Shown in pieces: positions 26,543 to 35,635 of a stretch of 64,000 bases of DNA; within the stretch, counting starts at the first letter, position 1; each line of letters starts with the position of its first letter. The DNA comes from Falsiroseomonas bella (GTDB lineage Bacteria > Pseudomonadota > Alphaproteobacteria > Acetobacterales > Acetobacteraceae). Position numbers and translations under genes: made by a program. The stretch is from the NCBI RefSeq assembly GCF_003173615.1, contig NZ_QGNA01000003.1, positions 186,001 through 250,000 on the forward strand. Reading direction: 5' to 3'. The notes under the pieces were generated by a model that was not told the DNA's origin, made no database searches, and was given only the letters and a program-made list of their open reading frames with translations.

Positions 26543-26568
26543 GCCCCGACCGGCAGCGCCGGCGGGGC
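26543..26568 (+). terminator. GC-rich terminator-like hairpin
   Basis: Arms GCCCCG-A-CCGGC and GCCGG-CGGGGC, complementary except for one bulged A, with loop AGC. It lies just after the 78-aa gene. No T-run follows, so efficiency is uncertain; it may separate the methyltransferase transcript from the next gene. Confidence 0.45.
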
Positions 26569-26618
26569 TCCCGGCAGTAGGGGCCGATGGTCGGCACCCG
26601 ACACCGGAGACCACCACG

Positions 26619-27476
26619 ATGACGAAGCTTTCCGACACCCAGCGCGTGATCCTGAGCGCCGCGGCGCAGCACGAGATGGGCCTCGCCGGCGCGCCGAAGA
26701 CCCTGCCGGCCGCGGCCCGCAACGCGGTGTTCCGCAGCCTGATCAAGAACAACCTGCTGACCGAGATCAATGCTCCGCGGGAGCATGTCGGGCTCGGCTG
26801 GCGCCAGGATGAGGACGGGACCTGGATCGTGGCGCGCATCACCGACGACGGGCTGCGTGCCATCGGCATCGACCCGAACGCGGGCGACGCGCCGGAGGAA
26901 GACGAGCAGAGCGCCGAGGCGATCGCGCGCCGCAACGCCGAGCGCCGCGCCACCGCGGAGGCCGGCGCGACGGGCGCGGACACGGCGCCCTCGGGCGGGA
27001 CGGAGGAGGCGCCGCGGGACGAGGACGCCCCGGCGCAGGAAGCCGCCCAGGCCGCGCCCGCGCCCGCCCAGCGGGCCAGCCTGCGCGACGCCGCCGCGGC
27101 GCTGCTCGCGGCCTGGGACGACGAGGCCAACCGCGAAATGGACATGATCACTGCTCTCGACGGCCCGATGGCGGCCCTCCGCGCCACGCTCGCGGGCAAG
27201 CCGCCCCGCCAGGCGCGTGAGCCCGGCGCGCCTCGCAAGCCGCGCGAGGGCACGAAGCAGGAGACGGTGGTGGCGATGCTCCGCCGCGAGGAGGGCGCGA
27301 CCATCGCGCAGATCTGCGAGGCGACCGGTTGGCAGCAGCACACCGTCCGTGGCTTCTTCGCGGGCCTGAAGAAGCGCCAGGGGATCGAGGTGCAGGTGCT
27401 GGAGCGGGTCCGCCAGGTCGGCCCGAACAAGGAGGGCGCCCGCGGGTCCTACACGATCTACCACCTGCCGGCCTGA
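26619..27476 (+). CDS. DUF3489 family protein
   Basis: 285 aa starting MTKLSDTQRVILSAAAQHE. The N-terminal region resembles a winged helix (AVFRSLIKNNLLTEI). A long Ala/Glu-rich linker follows, and the C-terminal 80 residues form the DUF3489 HTH-like domain (TVVAMLRREEGATIAQICEA, then QHTVRGFFAGLKKR). Probably a DNA-binding regulator; such genes are common in alphaproteobacterial prophages. It sits alone between two hairpins, so it may be separately transcribed and could control the late genes downstream. Confidence 0.8.
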   Translation: MTKLSDTQRVILSAAAQHEMGLAGAPKTLPAAARNAVFRSLIKNNLLTEINAPREHVGLGWRQDEDGTWIVARITDDGLRAIGIDPNAGDAPEEDEQSAEAIARRNAERRATAEAGATGADTAPSGGTEEAPRDEDAPAQEAAQAAPAPAQRASLRDAAAALLAAWDDEANREMDMITALDGPMAALRATLAGKPPRQAREPGAPRKPREGTKQETVVAMLRREEGATIAQICEATGWQQHTVRGFFAGLKKRQGIEVQVLERVRQVGPNKEGARGSYTIYHLPA

Positions 27477-27496
27477 CAATACGGCCGGACGCATCG

Positions 27497-27526
27497 AGGG
27501 CCCGCCACCGAAGGGTAGCGGGCCCT
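27497..27526 (+). terminator. Strong hairpin between early and late genes
   Basis: Arms AGGGCCCGCCACC and GGTAGCGGGCCCT pair over 13 bp with a single mismatch, loop GAAG. It begins 21 bp after the DUF3489 stop and lies 40 bp before the small terminase gene, so it most likely ends early transcription. Confidence 0.75.
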
Positions 27527-27566
27527 TGGTCGTCATGAACACCACGGGCGGCGGGAGGTCGCCGCC

Positions 27567-28106
27567 ATGCCCGAGCTGACCCCCTCGACCCGCGAGGCCG
27601 CCCGCCGCATCGGCATCACCGAGACGGCGCTGCGCAAGGCCGAGCAAACCAACCGCATCGCCCGCGAGCCGGACGGCCAGTGGGACATCGACAAGACCCG
27701 CCGCCGCCTGGTGGAGACCGCGGATCCCGCCCGGTCGCCGCTGGCGAATGGTGGCGGTGGCGGCGGGGCCGAGGGCACGCCCTACGCACGGCTGAAGGTC
27801 GCGCAGCTCGCGCTCAAGGTCGAGGCGCAGCGGCTCGCACTCGACGAGAACAAGCGCCGGCTGCTCGACGTCGCCGAAGCCAACGCCACGATCGACGAGA
27901 TCGCCGGCGCGATGCGCGACGCGCTGCTGAATTGGCCGGCCCGCGTCTCCGGGCTGATCGCCGCGGAGCTCGGCGTCGACCCTCACCTGCTGCAGACGGT
28001 CCTACAGGCGCACATCACCGACCTGCTCTCGGAGGCAGCCGATCGCTTCGATCCTCCAGACCTCGACGGCGGCGCCGCTGGCAGAGATCGGACCGCGAAC
28101 GCGTGA
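27567..28106 (+). CDS. Terminase small subunit-like protein (Nu1-like)
   Basis: 179 aa. The N-terminal HTH region (STREAARRIGITETALRKAE) and a helical body with KVAQLALKVEAQRLALDENK and a C-terminal ADRFDPP segment match the Nu1/small-terminase pattern. It would recognise phage DNA for packaging. It stands directly before the large terminase gene. Confidence 0.75.
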   Translation: MPELTPSTREAARRIGITETALRKAEQTNRIAREPDGQWDIDKTRRRLVETADPARSPLANGGGGGGAEGTPYARLKVAQLALKVEAQRLALDENKRRLLDVAEANATIDEIAGAMRDALLNWPARVSGLIAAELGVDPHLLQTVLQAHITDLLSEAADRFDPPDLDGGAAGRDRTANA

Positions 28107-28128
28107 TCATGTCCGCCGTCGCGCCGGA

Positions 28129-30015
28129 GTGATGCTCCGTCCGCCGCCGCAGCTCCGGGTGTCGGAATGGGCGGAGCGGCACCGGATCCTCGGCAGCCGT
28201 GCCTCCTCTGAACCTGGCCCGTGGAGAACGGGCCGGACACCGTACCTCCGCGAGGTGATGGACGCGCTGTCGGCGGTGCATCCGGCACGGCGCGTCGTGT
28301 TCATGAAGGGGGCGCAGGTCGGCGCCACCGAGGCCGGCAACAACTGGCTCGGCTACATCCTGCACCACGTGCCCGCGCCGATGCTGGCGGTGCAGCCAAC
28401 CACCGAACTCGCCAAGCGCTTCTCCGACCAGCGCATCGACCCGCTGGTGGAGGAGACACCCGCGATCCGGGAACGGGTGGCGCCGGCACGCTCGCGGGAC
28501 AGTGGCAACCGCCAGCTCAGCAAGGAGTTCCCCGGTGGTCAGCTGGTGATGACCGGTGCGAACAGTGCCGTCGGCCTGCGCTCGATGTCAGCGCGGTTCC
28601 TGTTCCTCGACGAGATCGACGCCTATCCCGGCGATGTCGAGGGCGAAGGCGATCCGATTGCGCTGGCCGAGGCCCGGGCGCGCACCTTCGGCTGGCGGCG
28701 CAAGATGCTCCTGGTTTCGACGCCGACCATCGCCGGCCTGTCGCGGATCGAGCGGGAGTACCTCGCCACCGACCAGCGGCGCTTCTTCGTGCCCTGCCCG
28801 CATTGTGGCCATGGCCAGCATCTGCGTTTCGAGCGGTTGGTGTGGGACGAGGGAGCACCCGACACTGCCCGATATCTCTGCGAGGCCTGCGACCAGGCGA
28901 TCGGGGAACAGCACAAGGCGGCGATGCTGTCTGCGGGGGAGTGGCGGGCGACAGCGGAGCCGACCGATCCGCACGCGATCGGCTTCCACATCTCGGCCCT
29001 CTATTCGCCGCCCGGCTGGATGCCCTGGTCGGAAATCGCGCGGCTCTGGCTTGCCGCCCAGGGTGACGACCGGGCGATCAAGACGTTCCGCAACACGGTC
29101 CTCGGCGAGACTTGGCAGGAGGCGGGCGAGGCGCCGGATTGGCAGCGGTTCTACGATCGCCGCGAGCGCTGGCCGGTCGGCTCAGTCCCGCTGGGCGGGC
29201 TGCTGCTGACCGCGGGCGTGGATGTCCAGCGTGACCGCCTCGAGGCCTCGATCTGGGCCTGGGGGCAGGACCGCCAGTCCTGGCTGGTCGAGCACCGCGT
29301 GCTGGTGGGGAACCCGTTCGAGGCGGCGGTGTGGGAGGAGTTGCGGCGGCTGCTCGGTGAGACTTGGCGGCATGCCTCGGGCCATCGTCTGCCCGTCGCC
29401 ATGGCAGCGATCGACAGCGGCGACGGCATGACCACCGCCGAGGTTTATTCCTTCGTGCGGCGTGCCGGGGCCGGCTGCGCCATCGCGGTCAAAGGTCAGG
29501 ACGGGCTGCGCGCCGCGGTCGGCCAGCCGGCGGCCACCGAGGTGCGGCGCAACGGGCGCAAGCTCGGCGGGCTCAAGGTCTGGCCGGTCGGGTCGTCCTT
29601 TCTCAAGGCCGAGACCTATGGCTGGCTGAAGCTCGACCGCCCGACCGAGGAGAGCGGCGATCCCTTCCCGGCGGGCTTCGTGCACCTGCCAATCCATGCC
29701 GCGGGGGAAGAATTCTGCCGGCAGCTCACCGCCGAGCAGTTGGTCGCGCGGGCGGGTCGGAATGGCTTTCGCCGGCTCGAATGGGTGAAGACCCGCGAAC
29801 GCAATGAGGCGCTGGACTGCCGCGTCTATGCGCGCGCCGCCGCGGCCGCGCTCGGCATGGATGGCTGGGGCGAAGGGCGCTGGGCGCGGATGGCCGACGC
29901 GCTGTCGCTGCCGGCCGACGAACCATCGTCCGCAGCGGCGCAGGCATCGTCCGCCGCTGCACCGCCGACCCGTCCCCGCGCCTGGCTCGCCCCACGTGGC
30001 GGCTGGTTGCGCTGA
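28129..30015 (+). CDS. Phage terminase large subunit (GpA family)
   Basis: 628 aa. Walker A-like loop is KGAQVGATE (residues 60-68) and Walker B is RFLFLDEIDAYPG. A zinc-binding pair CPHCGHG and CEACDQ follows. Nuclease-domain features are GVDVQRDRLEASIWAWG and AAIDSGDGMTT. The size and order are those of the GpA family that packages lambda-like genomes. GTG 28129 or the adjacent ATG 28132 may be used. The last 40 residues are an Ala/Pro tail. Confidence 0.92.
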   Translation: MMLRPPPQLRVSEWAERHRILGSRASSEPGPWRTGRTPYLREVMDALSAVHPARRVVFMKGAQVGATEAGNNWLGYILHHVPAPMLAVQPTTELAKRFSDQRIDPLVEETPAIRERVAPARSRDSGNRQLSKEFPGGQLVMTGANSAVGLRSMSARFLFLDEIDAYPGDVEGEGDPIALAEARARTFGWRRKMLLVSTPTIAGLSRIEREYLATDQRRFFVPCPHCGHGQHLRFERLVWDEGAPDTARYLCEACDQAIGEQHKAAMLSAGEWRATAEPTDPHAIGFHISALYSPPGWMPWSEIARLWLAAQGDDRAIKTFRNTVLGETWQEAGEAPDWQRFYDRRERWPVGSVPLGGLLLTAGVDVQRDRLEASIWAWGQDRQSWLVEHRVLVGNPFEAAVWEELRRLLGETWRHASGHRLPVAMAAIDSGDGMTTAEVYSFVRRAGAGCAIAVKGQDGLRAAVGQPAATEVRRNGRKLGGLKVWPVGSSFLKAETYGWLKLDRPTEESGDPFPAGFVHLPIHAAGEEFCRQLTAEQLVARAGRNGFRRLEWVKTRERNEALDCRVYARAAAAALGMDGWGEGRWARMADALSLPADEPSSAAAQASSAAAPPTRPRAWLAPRGGWLR

Positions 30016-30029
30016 TTCCGGAGATCCTG

Positions 30030-30383
30030 ATGACCGCGATCGTACCCGTGCGCACCAGCATAGCCGCCGGCCAGGCCCTGAGCGGACCCGTCGCCAGCGT
30101 CGGCTACGGCGTCTGCCTGCTTCTGCTGCCTGCTGCCTGGACAGATGCCCCGCTCACCCTGCAGGGCTCGCTCGACGAGGGCGAGCCTGCGGCCTGGGCG
30201 GATCTCCACGACCATCTCGGCAACGAGGTGGTGCTGACCGTCGCCGCCGGCCGCGCGCTCACCCTGCCACCGACCCTGCTGCTCGGCTGGCGCTGGCTGC
30301 GGCTGCGCTCGGGCCTCGCCGCCGAGCCGGTCAACCAGGCGGCGGAGCGCCTGCTCACCCTCGGTATCCGGCCTCTTGCATGA
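30030..30383 (+). CDS. Phage protein of unknown function (117 aa)
   Basis: Lies 14 bp after the terminase gene and overlaps the next gene by 4 bp. It starts MTAIVPVRTSIAAGQALSG and looks strand-rich, with VGYGVCLLLLPAAWTDAP and a C-terminal RLLTLGIRPLA. No family recognised. Position suggests a head or packaging component. Confidence 0.55.
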   Translation: MTAIVPVRTSIAAGQALSGPVASVGYGVCLLLLPAAWTDAPLTLQGSLDEGEPAAWADLHDHLGNEVVLTVAAGRALTLPPTLLLGWRWLRLRSGLAAEPVNQAAERLLTLGIRPLA

Positions 30384-30985
30384 CCGCGCTGTTCCAGCAC
30401 TACCTGCCGTCGGCACCGGCGATGCTGCCCTACGTCTCGGGGCGGTTCTACGCCTCGCAGCACGCACGCGCCGTGGGCGGCGCCGTCGCGATGACGGCGA
30501 ACCGGCTCTACTGCGTCCCCTACGTGCTCGCGCGGCCGGGACTGTTCTCGGCGATGGCAGTGAGCGTGACGACCGGCGCCGCGGGCCTCCTGCGCATGGC
30601 GCTGGCCGCCGACAACGGCGCAGGCCGGCCGGGGGCGGTGGTCGAGGAACCGGTGGCGGACGCCGACACGGCTGCCGCCGGCAATGCGCTCTGCCCCTTC
30701 GCGCAGCCGCGCTGGATCTCGGCCGGGGTCTGGTGGCTGCTGTTGTGCTTTTCCGGTGCGCCCTCGGTGCGCGGCACCAGCACCCAGGCCTTCAGCGGCG
30801 GCAACACCCTGCTGCTCGGCTCGGCCGCCGCGGATGGCGGCGCCGGCGGCGGCACCGGGAGCGAGAACGGGTTCTTCGCGGCGCTGGCGCACCAGGTAGG
30901 CGTGCCGATCATGGCGAACCCGCCGAGTGGCCTGTCCTACCTGGTCAACGCGGCGACGCCGCTGCCGACACTCAGGGCCGCGTGA
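30380..30985 (+). CDS. Phage protein of unknown function (201 aa)
   Basis: Starts at ATG 30380 (MTALFQHYLPSAPAMLPYVS). It is rich in small residues, with strand patterns (ARPGLFSAMAVSVTTGAAG) and FAQPRWISAGVWWLLLCF, resembling virion-surface or fibre-like beta domains. No family recognised. Its stop overlaps the next ATG by one base. Being between terminase and gpW, it is probably a virion protein. Confidence 0.5.
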   Translation: MTALFQHYLPSAPAMLPYVSGRFYASQHARAVGGAVAMTANRLYCVPYVLARPGLFSAMAVSVTTGAAGLLRMALAADNGAGRPGAVVEEPVADADTAAAGNALCPFAQPRWISAGVWWLLLCFSGAPSVRGTSTQAFSGGNTLLLGSAAADGGAGGGTGSENGFFAALAHQVGVPIMANPPSGLSYLVNAATPLPTLRAA

Positions 30986-31221
30986 TGGATCCGGCAGTTC
31001 TTGCCTGGGCGCTGGCGCAGCCGGCCGGCAGCCGCGCGGCGGCGCTGGCCGCGGCCTTCACCGGCGGCACCACGCGCGTGAGCTTCGAGGGGCGGACGGT
31101 GGAGTATCGCAGCCTCGATGAGCTTGGCCGGGCGCTGGCCGTGCTGCGCGGGGCGGAGACGAGCGCAGCGCGCCGTCCCTCCGTGACCCTCGCCAGCTTC
31201 TCGCGGGAGAGAACCGGGTGA
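30985..31221 (+). CDS. gpW-like head-tail joining protein
   Basis: 78 aa: MDPAVLAWALAQPAGS and RVSFEGRTVEYRSLDELGRA, the short helix-strand-helix plan of lambda gpW, followed by a basic tail. Gene order (terminase, gpW, portal) matches lambda-like phages. The ATG overlaps the upstream stop, and the portal GTG overlaps its own stop by 4 bp. Confidence 0.7.
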   Translation: MDPAVLAWALAQPAGSRAAALAAAFTGGTTRVSFEGRTVEYRSLDELGRALAVLRGAETSAARRPSVTLASFSRERTG

Positions 31222-32693
31222 TCCGACGCCTCCGCGATGCATGGCAGGTGCTGCGCGGCTACGCCGCGGCGCAGGACCACCGCGCCTCCGCCTGGGCACC
31301 CTCCGGCGGCAGCGCCAATGCCGAGGTCGGGATGGCGGCGGCGACCGTCGCGCGACGCGCCCGCGACGCCGTGCGCAACGACCCCTACGCCAGCCGCATC
31401 GTCGACCTCTGGACCGGCAACGCAGTCGGCGCCGGCATCACCACCCGCTGGCCCGACGACGCGCATGGCCGCGCCTGGCAGCGCTGGGCGGAGAGCACCG
31501 CCTGCGACGCCGAGGGCAGGCTCGATCTTTACGGGCTGCAGGCGCTGGTGATGCGGGCGGTGGTCGAGAGCGGCGAGTGCTTCCTCCGCTTGCTGATGGT
31601 GCGGCCGTCGCCGGCGAACCCGATCGGGCTGCGGCTGCAGGTGCTGGAGAGCGACCACCTCGACACCGCGCGCACCGGCATGGTGGAGGGCACGCCGACC
31701 ATCCAGGGCATCGCGCTTGGAGAGGCCGGCGAGCCGGTTGGCTACTGGCTGCACCGGGTGCATCCCGGCGCCGCCTGGATCCTGCCGGGGGCGACCTGGC
31801 AGAGCAGCGAGCGGATCCCGGCATCGGAGGTGCTGCACATCTACCGCAAGCGCCGGCCTGGCCAGCTGCGCGACGTCTCCTGGCTCGCGCCGATCCTCCT
31901 TCGCCTTCGCGACCTCGGCGACTACGAGGCCGCGCTACTGATGAAGGCCAAGATCGAGGCCTGCCTCGCGGCGGTGGTCACCGAGGAGGGCGACGAGGCC
32001 CTGACTGGCGCCGCCGCTGGCCTGCTCCGCGACGCCCAGGGCCGCACCGTCGAGAGCTTTGAGCCGGGCATGATCCTCTATCGCCGCGGCATGGGATCGG
32101 TGGAGGTGGTCAACCCGAGTGGGGGAGGATCGCACACCGCCTTCGCTCGCCGCGCGTTGGAGGCCGCCGCGGTGGGCGCCGGCCTGACCTATGACCAGGT
32201 TTCCGGCGACCTGACCCAGGCGAACTACTCCAGCCTCCGCGCCGGCAAGATCGAGTTCCGCCGCCTCTGCGAGCAGGTCCAGTACGGCATGCTGATCCCG
32301 ATGCTGGTCCGTCCCATCGCGGACCGCTTCCACGCCCAGGGCGCGCTGCTCGGACTGTGGGGCGCGGAGATGCCGGACGGCGTCAGCCACGTCCCGCCGG
32401 CGCACGAGATGATTGACCCGCTGAAGGACACAACCGCCCTAATCGCCCAGGTGCGCGCCGGCTTCGTGCCGCAGCCCGAGGCGGCTGGCGCTTTCGGCTA
32501 CGACTTCCGCGCCGCGGTGGAGATGATCCGCGAGGCCAACGCCCTGCTCGACGAGGCGGGCATCTCGCTCGACACCGATCCGCGTCGCGTCGCGAAGTCT
32601 GGCGCGGCCCAGGACGCCGCGCAGATGGCCGCCGTCGAGATCGCCGCGACCGGAGCCGCGGTGCCGCAGCGCGAGACCCCAGCACAGGGCTGA
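31218..32693 (+). CDS. Portal protein (lambda gpB family)
   Basis: 491 aa. It begins MIRRLRDAWQVLRGYAA, with typical features RRARDAVRNDPYASRIVDLW, a central stem/wing region, and GLTYDQVSGDLTQANYSSLR, a hallmark of the lambda portal family. It forms the dodecameric DNA channel at one capsid vertex. Starts at GTG 31218. Confidence 0.92.
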   Translation: MIRRLRDAWQVLRGYAAAQDHRASAWAPSGGSANAEVGMAAATVARRARDAVRNDPYASRIVDLWTGNAVGAGITTRWPDDAHGRAWQRWAESTACDAEGRLDLYGLQALVMRAVVESGECFLRLLMVRPSPANPIGLRLQVLESDHLDTARTGMVEGTPTIQGIALGEAGEPVGYWLHRVHPGAAWILPGATWQSSERIPASEVLHIYRKRRPGQLRDVSWLAPILLRLRDLGDYEAALLMKAKIEACLAAVVTEEGDEALTGAAAGLLRDAQGRTVESFEPGMILYRRGMGSVEVVNPSGGGSHTAFARRALEAAAVGAGLTYDQVSGDLTQANYSSLRAGKIEFRRLCEQVQYGMLIPMLVRPIADRFHAQGALLGLWGAEMPDGVSHVPPAHEMIDPLKDTTALIAQVRAGFVPQPEAAGAFGYDFRAAVEMIREANALLDEAGISLDTDPRRVAKSGAAQDAAQMAAVEIAATGAAVPQRETPAQG

Positions 32694-32695
32694 CC

Positions 32696-34804
32696 ATGAC
32701 CGAACCTATCGAACCGGGCGGCAGCAATGCCGCGCCGGAGCCTGCTGCTGCGTCCGATCGACTTCCTGCTGCTGGGCAGCCGATTGTGGCGCAGCGCGCC
32801 ATCACCGCCCCGGCCACCGTCGACCGCGCTGCGCGCACGGTCGAGGTGGTCTGGTCGACCGGCGCCCGCGCGCGGAACTTCGTCCCCGCCCTCGGCCTGA
32901 TCACCGAGGAGCTAGAGATGTCGCCCGACGCGGTGCGGATGGAGGCGCTGCGCTCCGGCCGCGCCCCGGTGCTCGACACCCATCGCCGCGGTGGTGCCAG
33001 GGATGTGCTGGGGCGGGTGGTCGCCGCCCGCCTCGAGCGCGGGCGCGGCTACGCCACGCTGCAGTTCAGCTCCGCGGCTGACGTCGAGCCGATCTGGCAG
33101 CGCATCGCCGACGGCACGCTGCGGGCAGTGAGCGTCGGCTATCGCGTGCATCGCTACGAGCCGCGGCCCGACGCCGCCACCGGCGAGACCGTCCATCGCG
33201 CGGTGGATTGGGAGCCCTTCGAGATCTCCGTCGTGCCGGTCCCGGTGGACCGCGACGCGGCGGTGCGGGGTGAGGCGTCGCAGGGCGCGCCTGCCATCGC
33301 GATCGAGCCTGCCCTGCCTGATGAGGTCCCCACCATGCCCGAGACGACGCCGGAAGCCCCGGCCGCGCCGGCGCCGTCTGCGCCGCCCACCCCGCCCCAG
33401 GAGAGCACCGTGACCACCACGCCCCCCGCTGCGGCCGCCGTCCCGGCGCCCGAGCCGACCCGCGCCGCACCGGACCTCGACGCGGTCCGTGCCGAGGCCC
33501 AGCGCGCCGAGCGCGAGCGCATCGCTGGCATCGACGCCGCGGTCGAGGCCGCCCGCGCCTTCCTGCCGGCGGAACGCATCACCCCGGTGCGTGCCGACGC
33601 CATCGCCCAGGGCTGGACAGGCGACCAGGCTCGTCGTGCCCTGTTCGACGCCCTGGTGGCGCAGGGCCCGCGTCCGTCCATTCCGGCGCGCCCCGAGACC
33701 GGCCCCGGCCATGACGACCCGGCGCAGATCCTCGACGCCATGGCCGAGGCGCTCGCCGCCCGCGCCATGCCCGGCTACCAGCCCCAGGGGGAGAATGGTC
33801 GGTCCGGGCGCCACGCCGAGTTCATGGGCTGGCGCCCCTCCGACATGATCGGCGAGCTGCTCCGTGCGCGCGGCGAGCGGAGCGTGCCCCGGAATCCCAC
33901 GTTGCTCGCCGAGCGCGCCTTCCACACCAGTTCGGACTTCCCGCTGCTGCTGGCCGCCGCTGCCAACAAGATGCTGCTTGCCGCCTACCAGCCGGCACAG
34001 CCGACCTACCGACAGATCTTCCTCCGCCGCGACTTCCGCGACTTCAAGCCGCACCGTCACCTGCGCATCGGCGACTTCCCGACCCTGCTGCCGCTCGCCG
34101 AGAACGGCGAGATCCAGGTTGGCACCATGTCCGAGAGCCAGGAGATCGTGCTGCTGCAGACCTTCGCGCGGCGCATCCGCGTCACGCGGCCGATGCTGGT
34201 CAACGACGATCTCGGCGCCTTCACCGACTTCGCCGCCGCGATCGGCCGCCGCGTCGCCGAGTTCGAGAACGCCACCGCATACCAGTTGGTGAACTCGGCC
34301 AATGGTGACGGTCCGATGCTAACCACCGGCGGCGCCCCCGTCTTCGCCACCGGCGCCGCGCGGGCGAACAAGGCCAGCACCGGCACGGTGCTCGACACCG
34401 CGACCATCGGCGCCGGCCGCACCGCCATCATGAAGCAGCGCACGCTGGACGGGCTGCCCATCTCGATGGGCCAGACCATGCGGTTGCTGGTCGGGCCCAA
34501 CCTCGAGCTCGCCGCTCGCCAGGCGACGGTGGTCGTGCAGGCGAGCGAGATCGGCAAGGCCAACGTCTTTGCCGGCTTCGTGCAGCCGGTGATCGAGCCG
34601 CTGGTCCAGGCGAACCGCTGGTACCTGTTCTCCGACCCGGTCGCGGCACCGGTCTATGTCTACGGCTACCTCAACGGCGCCGAGGGGCCGCAGGTGACGA
34701 CCGGCCCGGTGCAGGGCGCCGACGGCGTCGAGGTCAGCGTGATCTTCGACTTCGGCGTTGGCGCCATCGACTGGCGCGGCGCCTGGTTCAATCCGGGCAC
34801 CTGA
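32696..34804 (+). CDS. Prohead protease fused to major capsid protein
   Basis: 702 aa. Residues 30-200 form a prohead-protease domain with catalytic His96 (LDTHRRGG) and Ser146 (LRAVSVGYRV). A Pro/Ala-rich linker (about 205-265) and a scaffold-like helical part follow. From about 380 on is a major-capsid-like domain similar to Mu gpT (FKPHRHLRIGDFPTLLPLAE, then ENATAYQLVNSANGDGP). Fusion of protease and capsid implies self-processing during head maturation. Confidence 0.85.
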   Translation: MTEPIEPGGSNAAPEPAAASDRLPAAGQPIVAQRAITAPATVDRAARTVEVVWSTGARARNFVPALGLITEELEMSPDAVRMEALRSGRAPVLDTHRRGGARDVLGRVVAARLERGRGYATLQFSSAADVEPIWQRIADGTLRAVSVGYRVHRYEPRPDAATGETVHRAVDWEPFEISVVPVPVDRDAAVRGEASQGAPAIAIEPALPDEVPTMPETTPEAPAAPAPSAPPTPPQESTVTTTPPAAAAVPAPEPTRAAPDLDAVRAEAQRAERERIAGIDAAVEAARAFLPAERITPVRADAIAQGWTGDQARRALFDALVAQGPRPSIPARPETGPGHDDPAQILDAMAEALAARAMPGYQPQGENGRSGRHAEFMGWRPSDMIGELLRARGERSVPRNPTLLAERAFHTSSDFPLLLAAAANKMLLAAYQPAQPTYRQIFLRRDFRDFKPHRHLRIGDFPTLLPLAENGEIQVGTMSESQEIVLLQTFARRIRVTRPMLVNDDLGAFTDFAAAIGRRVAEFENATAYQLVNSANGDGPMLTTGGAPVFATGAARANKASTGTVLDTATIGAGRTAIMKQRTLDGLPISMGQTMRLLVGPNLELAARQATVVVQASEIGKANVFAGFVQPVIEPLVQANRWYLFSDPVAAPVYVYGYLNGAEGPQVTTGPVQGADGVEVSVIFDFGVGAIDWRGAWFNPGT

Positions 34805-34833
34805 TCCTTCCCACCGCCACAGCAGCTTCGTCG

Positions 34834-34855
34834 AGGGCGCCCTGCGGGGCGCCTT
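34834..34855 (+). terminator. Hairpin after the capsid gene
   Basis: GGCGCC arms on either side of CTGCGG (AGGGCGCC...GGCGCCTT), 30 bp after the capsid stop and 22 bp before the decoration gene. It may act as an attenuator or protect the abundant capsid mRNA. Confidence 0.4.
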
Positions 34856-34877
34856 CGGCGTTTCAGGAGAACCTCCC

Positions 34878-35228
34878 ATGCGCAACTGTATCCGTCCCGA
34901 CGCGCGCTCCGTGCCCATGGTCGTGCCCTATGCCGGCGGGATCCTTTCCGGTCAGGGCATGTTGGTCGGCGCCTTCTTCGGAGTGGCGGCGTCCGACGCC
35001 GCGCAGAACGCCAGCATCGAGTGCGAGACCCGCGGCGAGTTCGAGCTCACCAAGGAGCCCGCACTCGCCATCAGTCAGGGCGCGCGGGTGTTCTGGGACA
35101 ACACCAACCGCCGCATCACCACCACGGCGACCGGCAACTACCAGGTCGGGCTCTGCACCGTCGCTGCCCTGGCGGCTGACGCCACCGTCCGCGTGATGCT
35201 GGCCCGCGTGCCGGCCTCGGGGACGTGA
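34878..35228 (+). CDS. DUF2190-like capsid decoration protein
   Basis: 116 aa, starting MRNCIRPDARSVPMVVPYAG after AGGAGA. ILSGQGMLVGAFFGVAASDA and ARVFWDNTNRRITTT fit the DUF2190 family, which includes capsid-stabilising proteins. It directly follows the capsid gene, as expected. Confidence 0.8.
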   Translation: MRNCIRPDARSVPMVVPYAGGILSGQGMLVGAFFGVAASDAAQNASIECETRGEFELTKEPALAISQGARVFWDNTNRRITTTATGNYQVGLCTVAALAADATVRVMLARVPASGT

Positions 35229-35635
35229 TGACCACGCTGCTGCCGCGCGACCGCGCACGCCTCGCGGGCGTGCACCGAGACCTGGTGCGCGTCGTTGAAC
35301 GGGCCCGCCTGGCGGTGCCCTTCATCGTCACCGAGGGGCTGCGCTCGCGCGAGCGCCAGGCCCGGCTAGTCGCGATCGGGGCCTCGCGCACCATGAACAG
35401 TCGGCACATCACCGGCCACGCGGTCGATCTGGCCTACTGGCTCGACGATGGCGACGATGGCGACGGTGCGGTCGAGCAGGGAGAGGTCCGCTGGGATTGG
35501 CCTCTGTATGAGCAGATCGGCGCGGCAATGAAGGCTGCGGCGAAGGAGCTCGGCGTGCCGATCGTCTGGGGCGGCGACTGGGCCTCCTTCCGGGACGGGC
35601 CGCACTTCGAACTCGACCGCAAGGCCTATCCTTGA
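35228..35635 (+). CDS. Endolysin, M15-type peptidase
   Basis: 135 aa. The zinc-site motif SRHITGHAVDL (His60, Asp67) and a C-terminal DGPHFEL match the VanY/L-alanyl-D-glutamate peptidase type used by phage lysins. No signal peptide, so it depends on the holin. Starts at ATG 35228, overlapping the upstream stop by one base. Confidence 0.9.
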   Translation: MTTLLPRDRARLAGVHRDLVRVVERARLAVPFIVTEGLRSRERQARLVAIGASRTMNSRHITGHAVDLAYWLDDGDDGDGAVEQGEVRWDWPLYEQIGAAMKAAAKELGVPIVWGGDWASFRDGPHFELDRKAYP

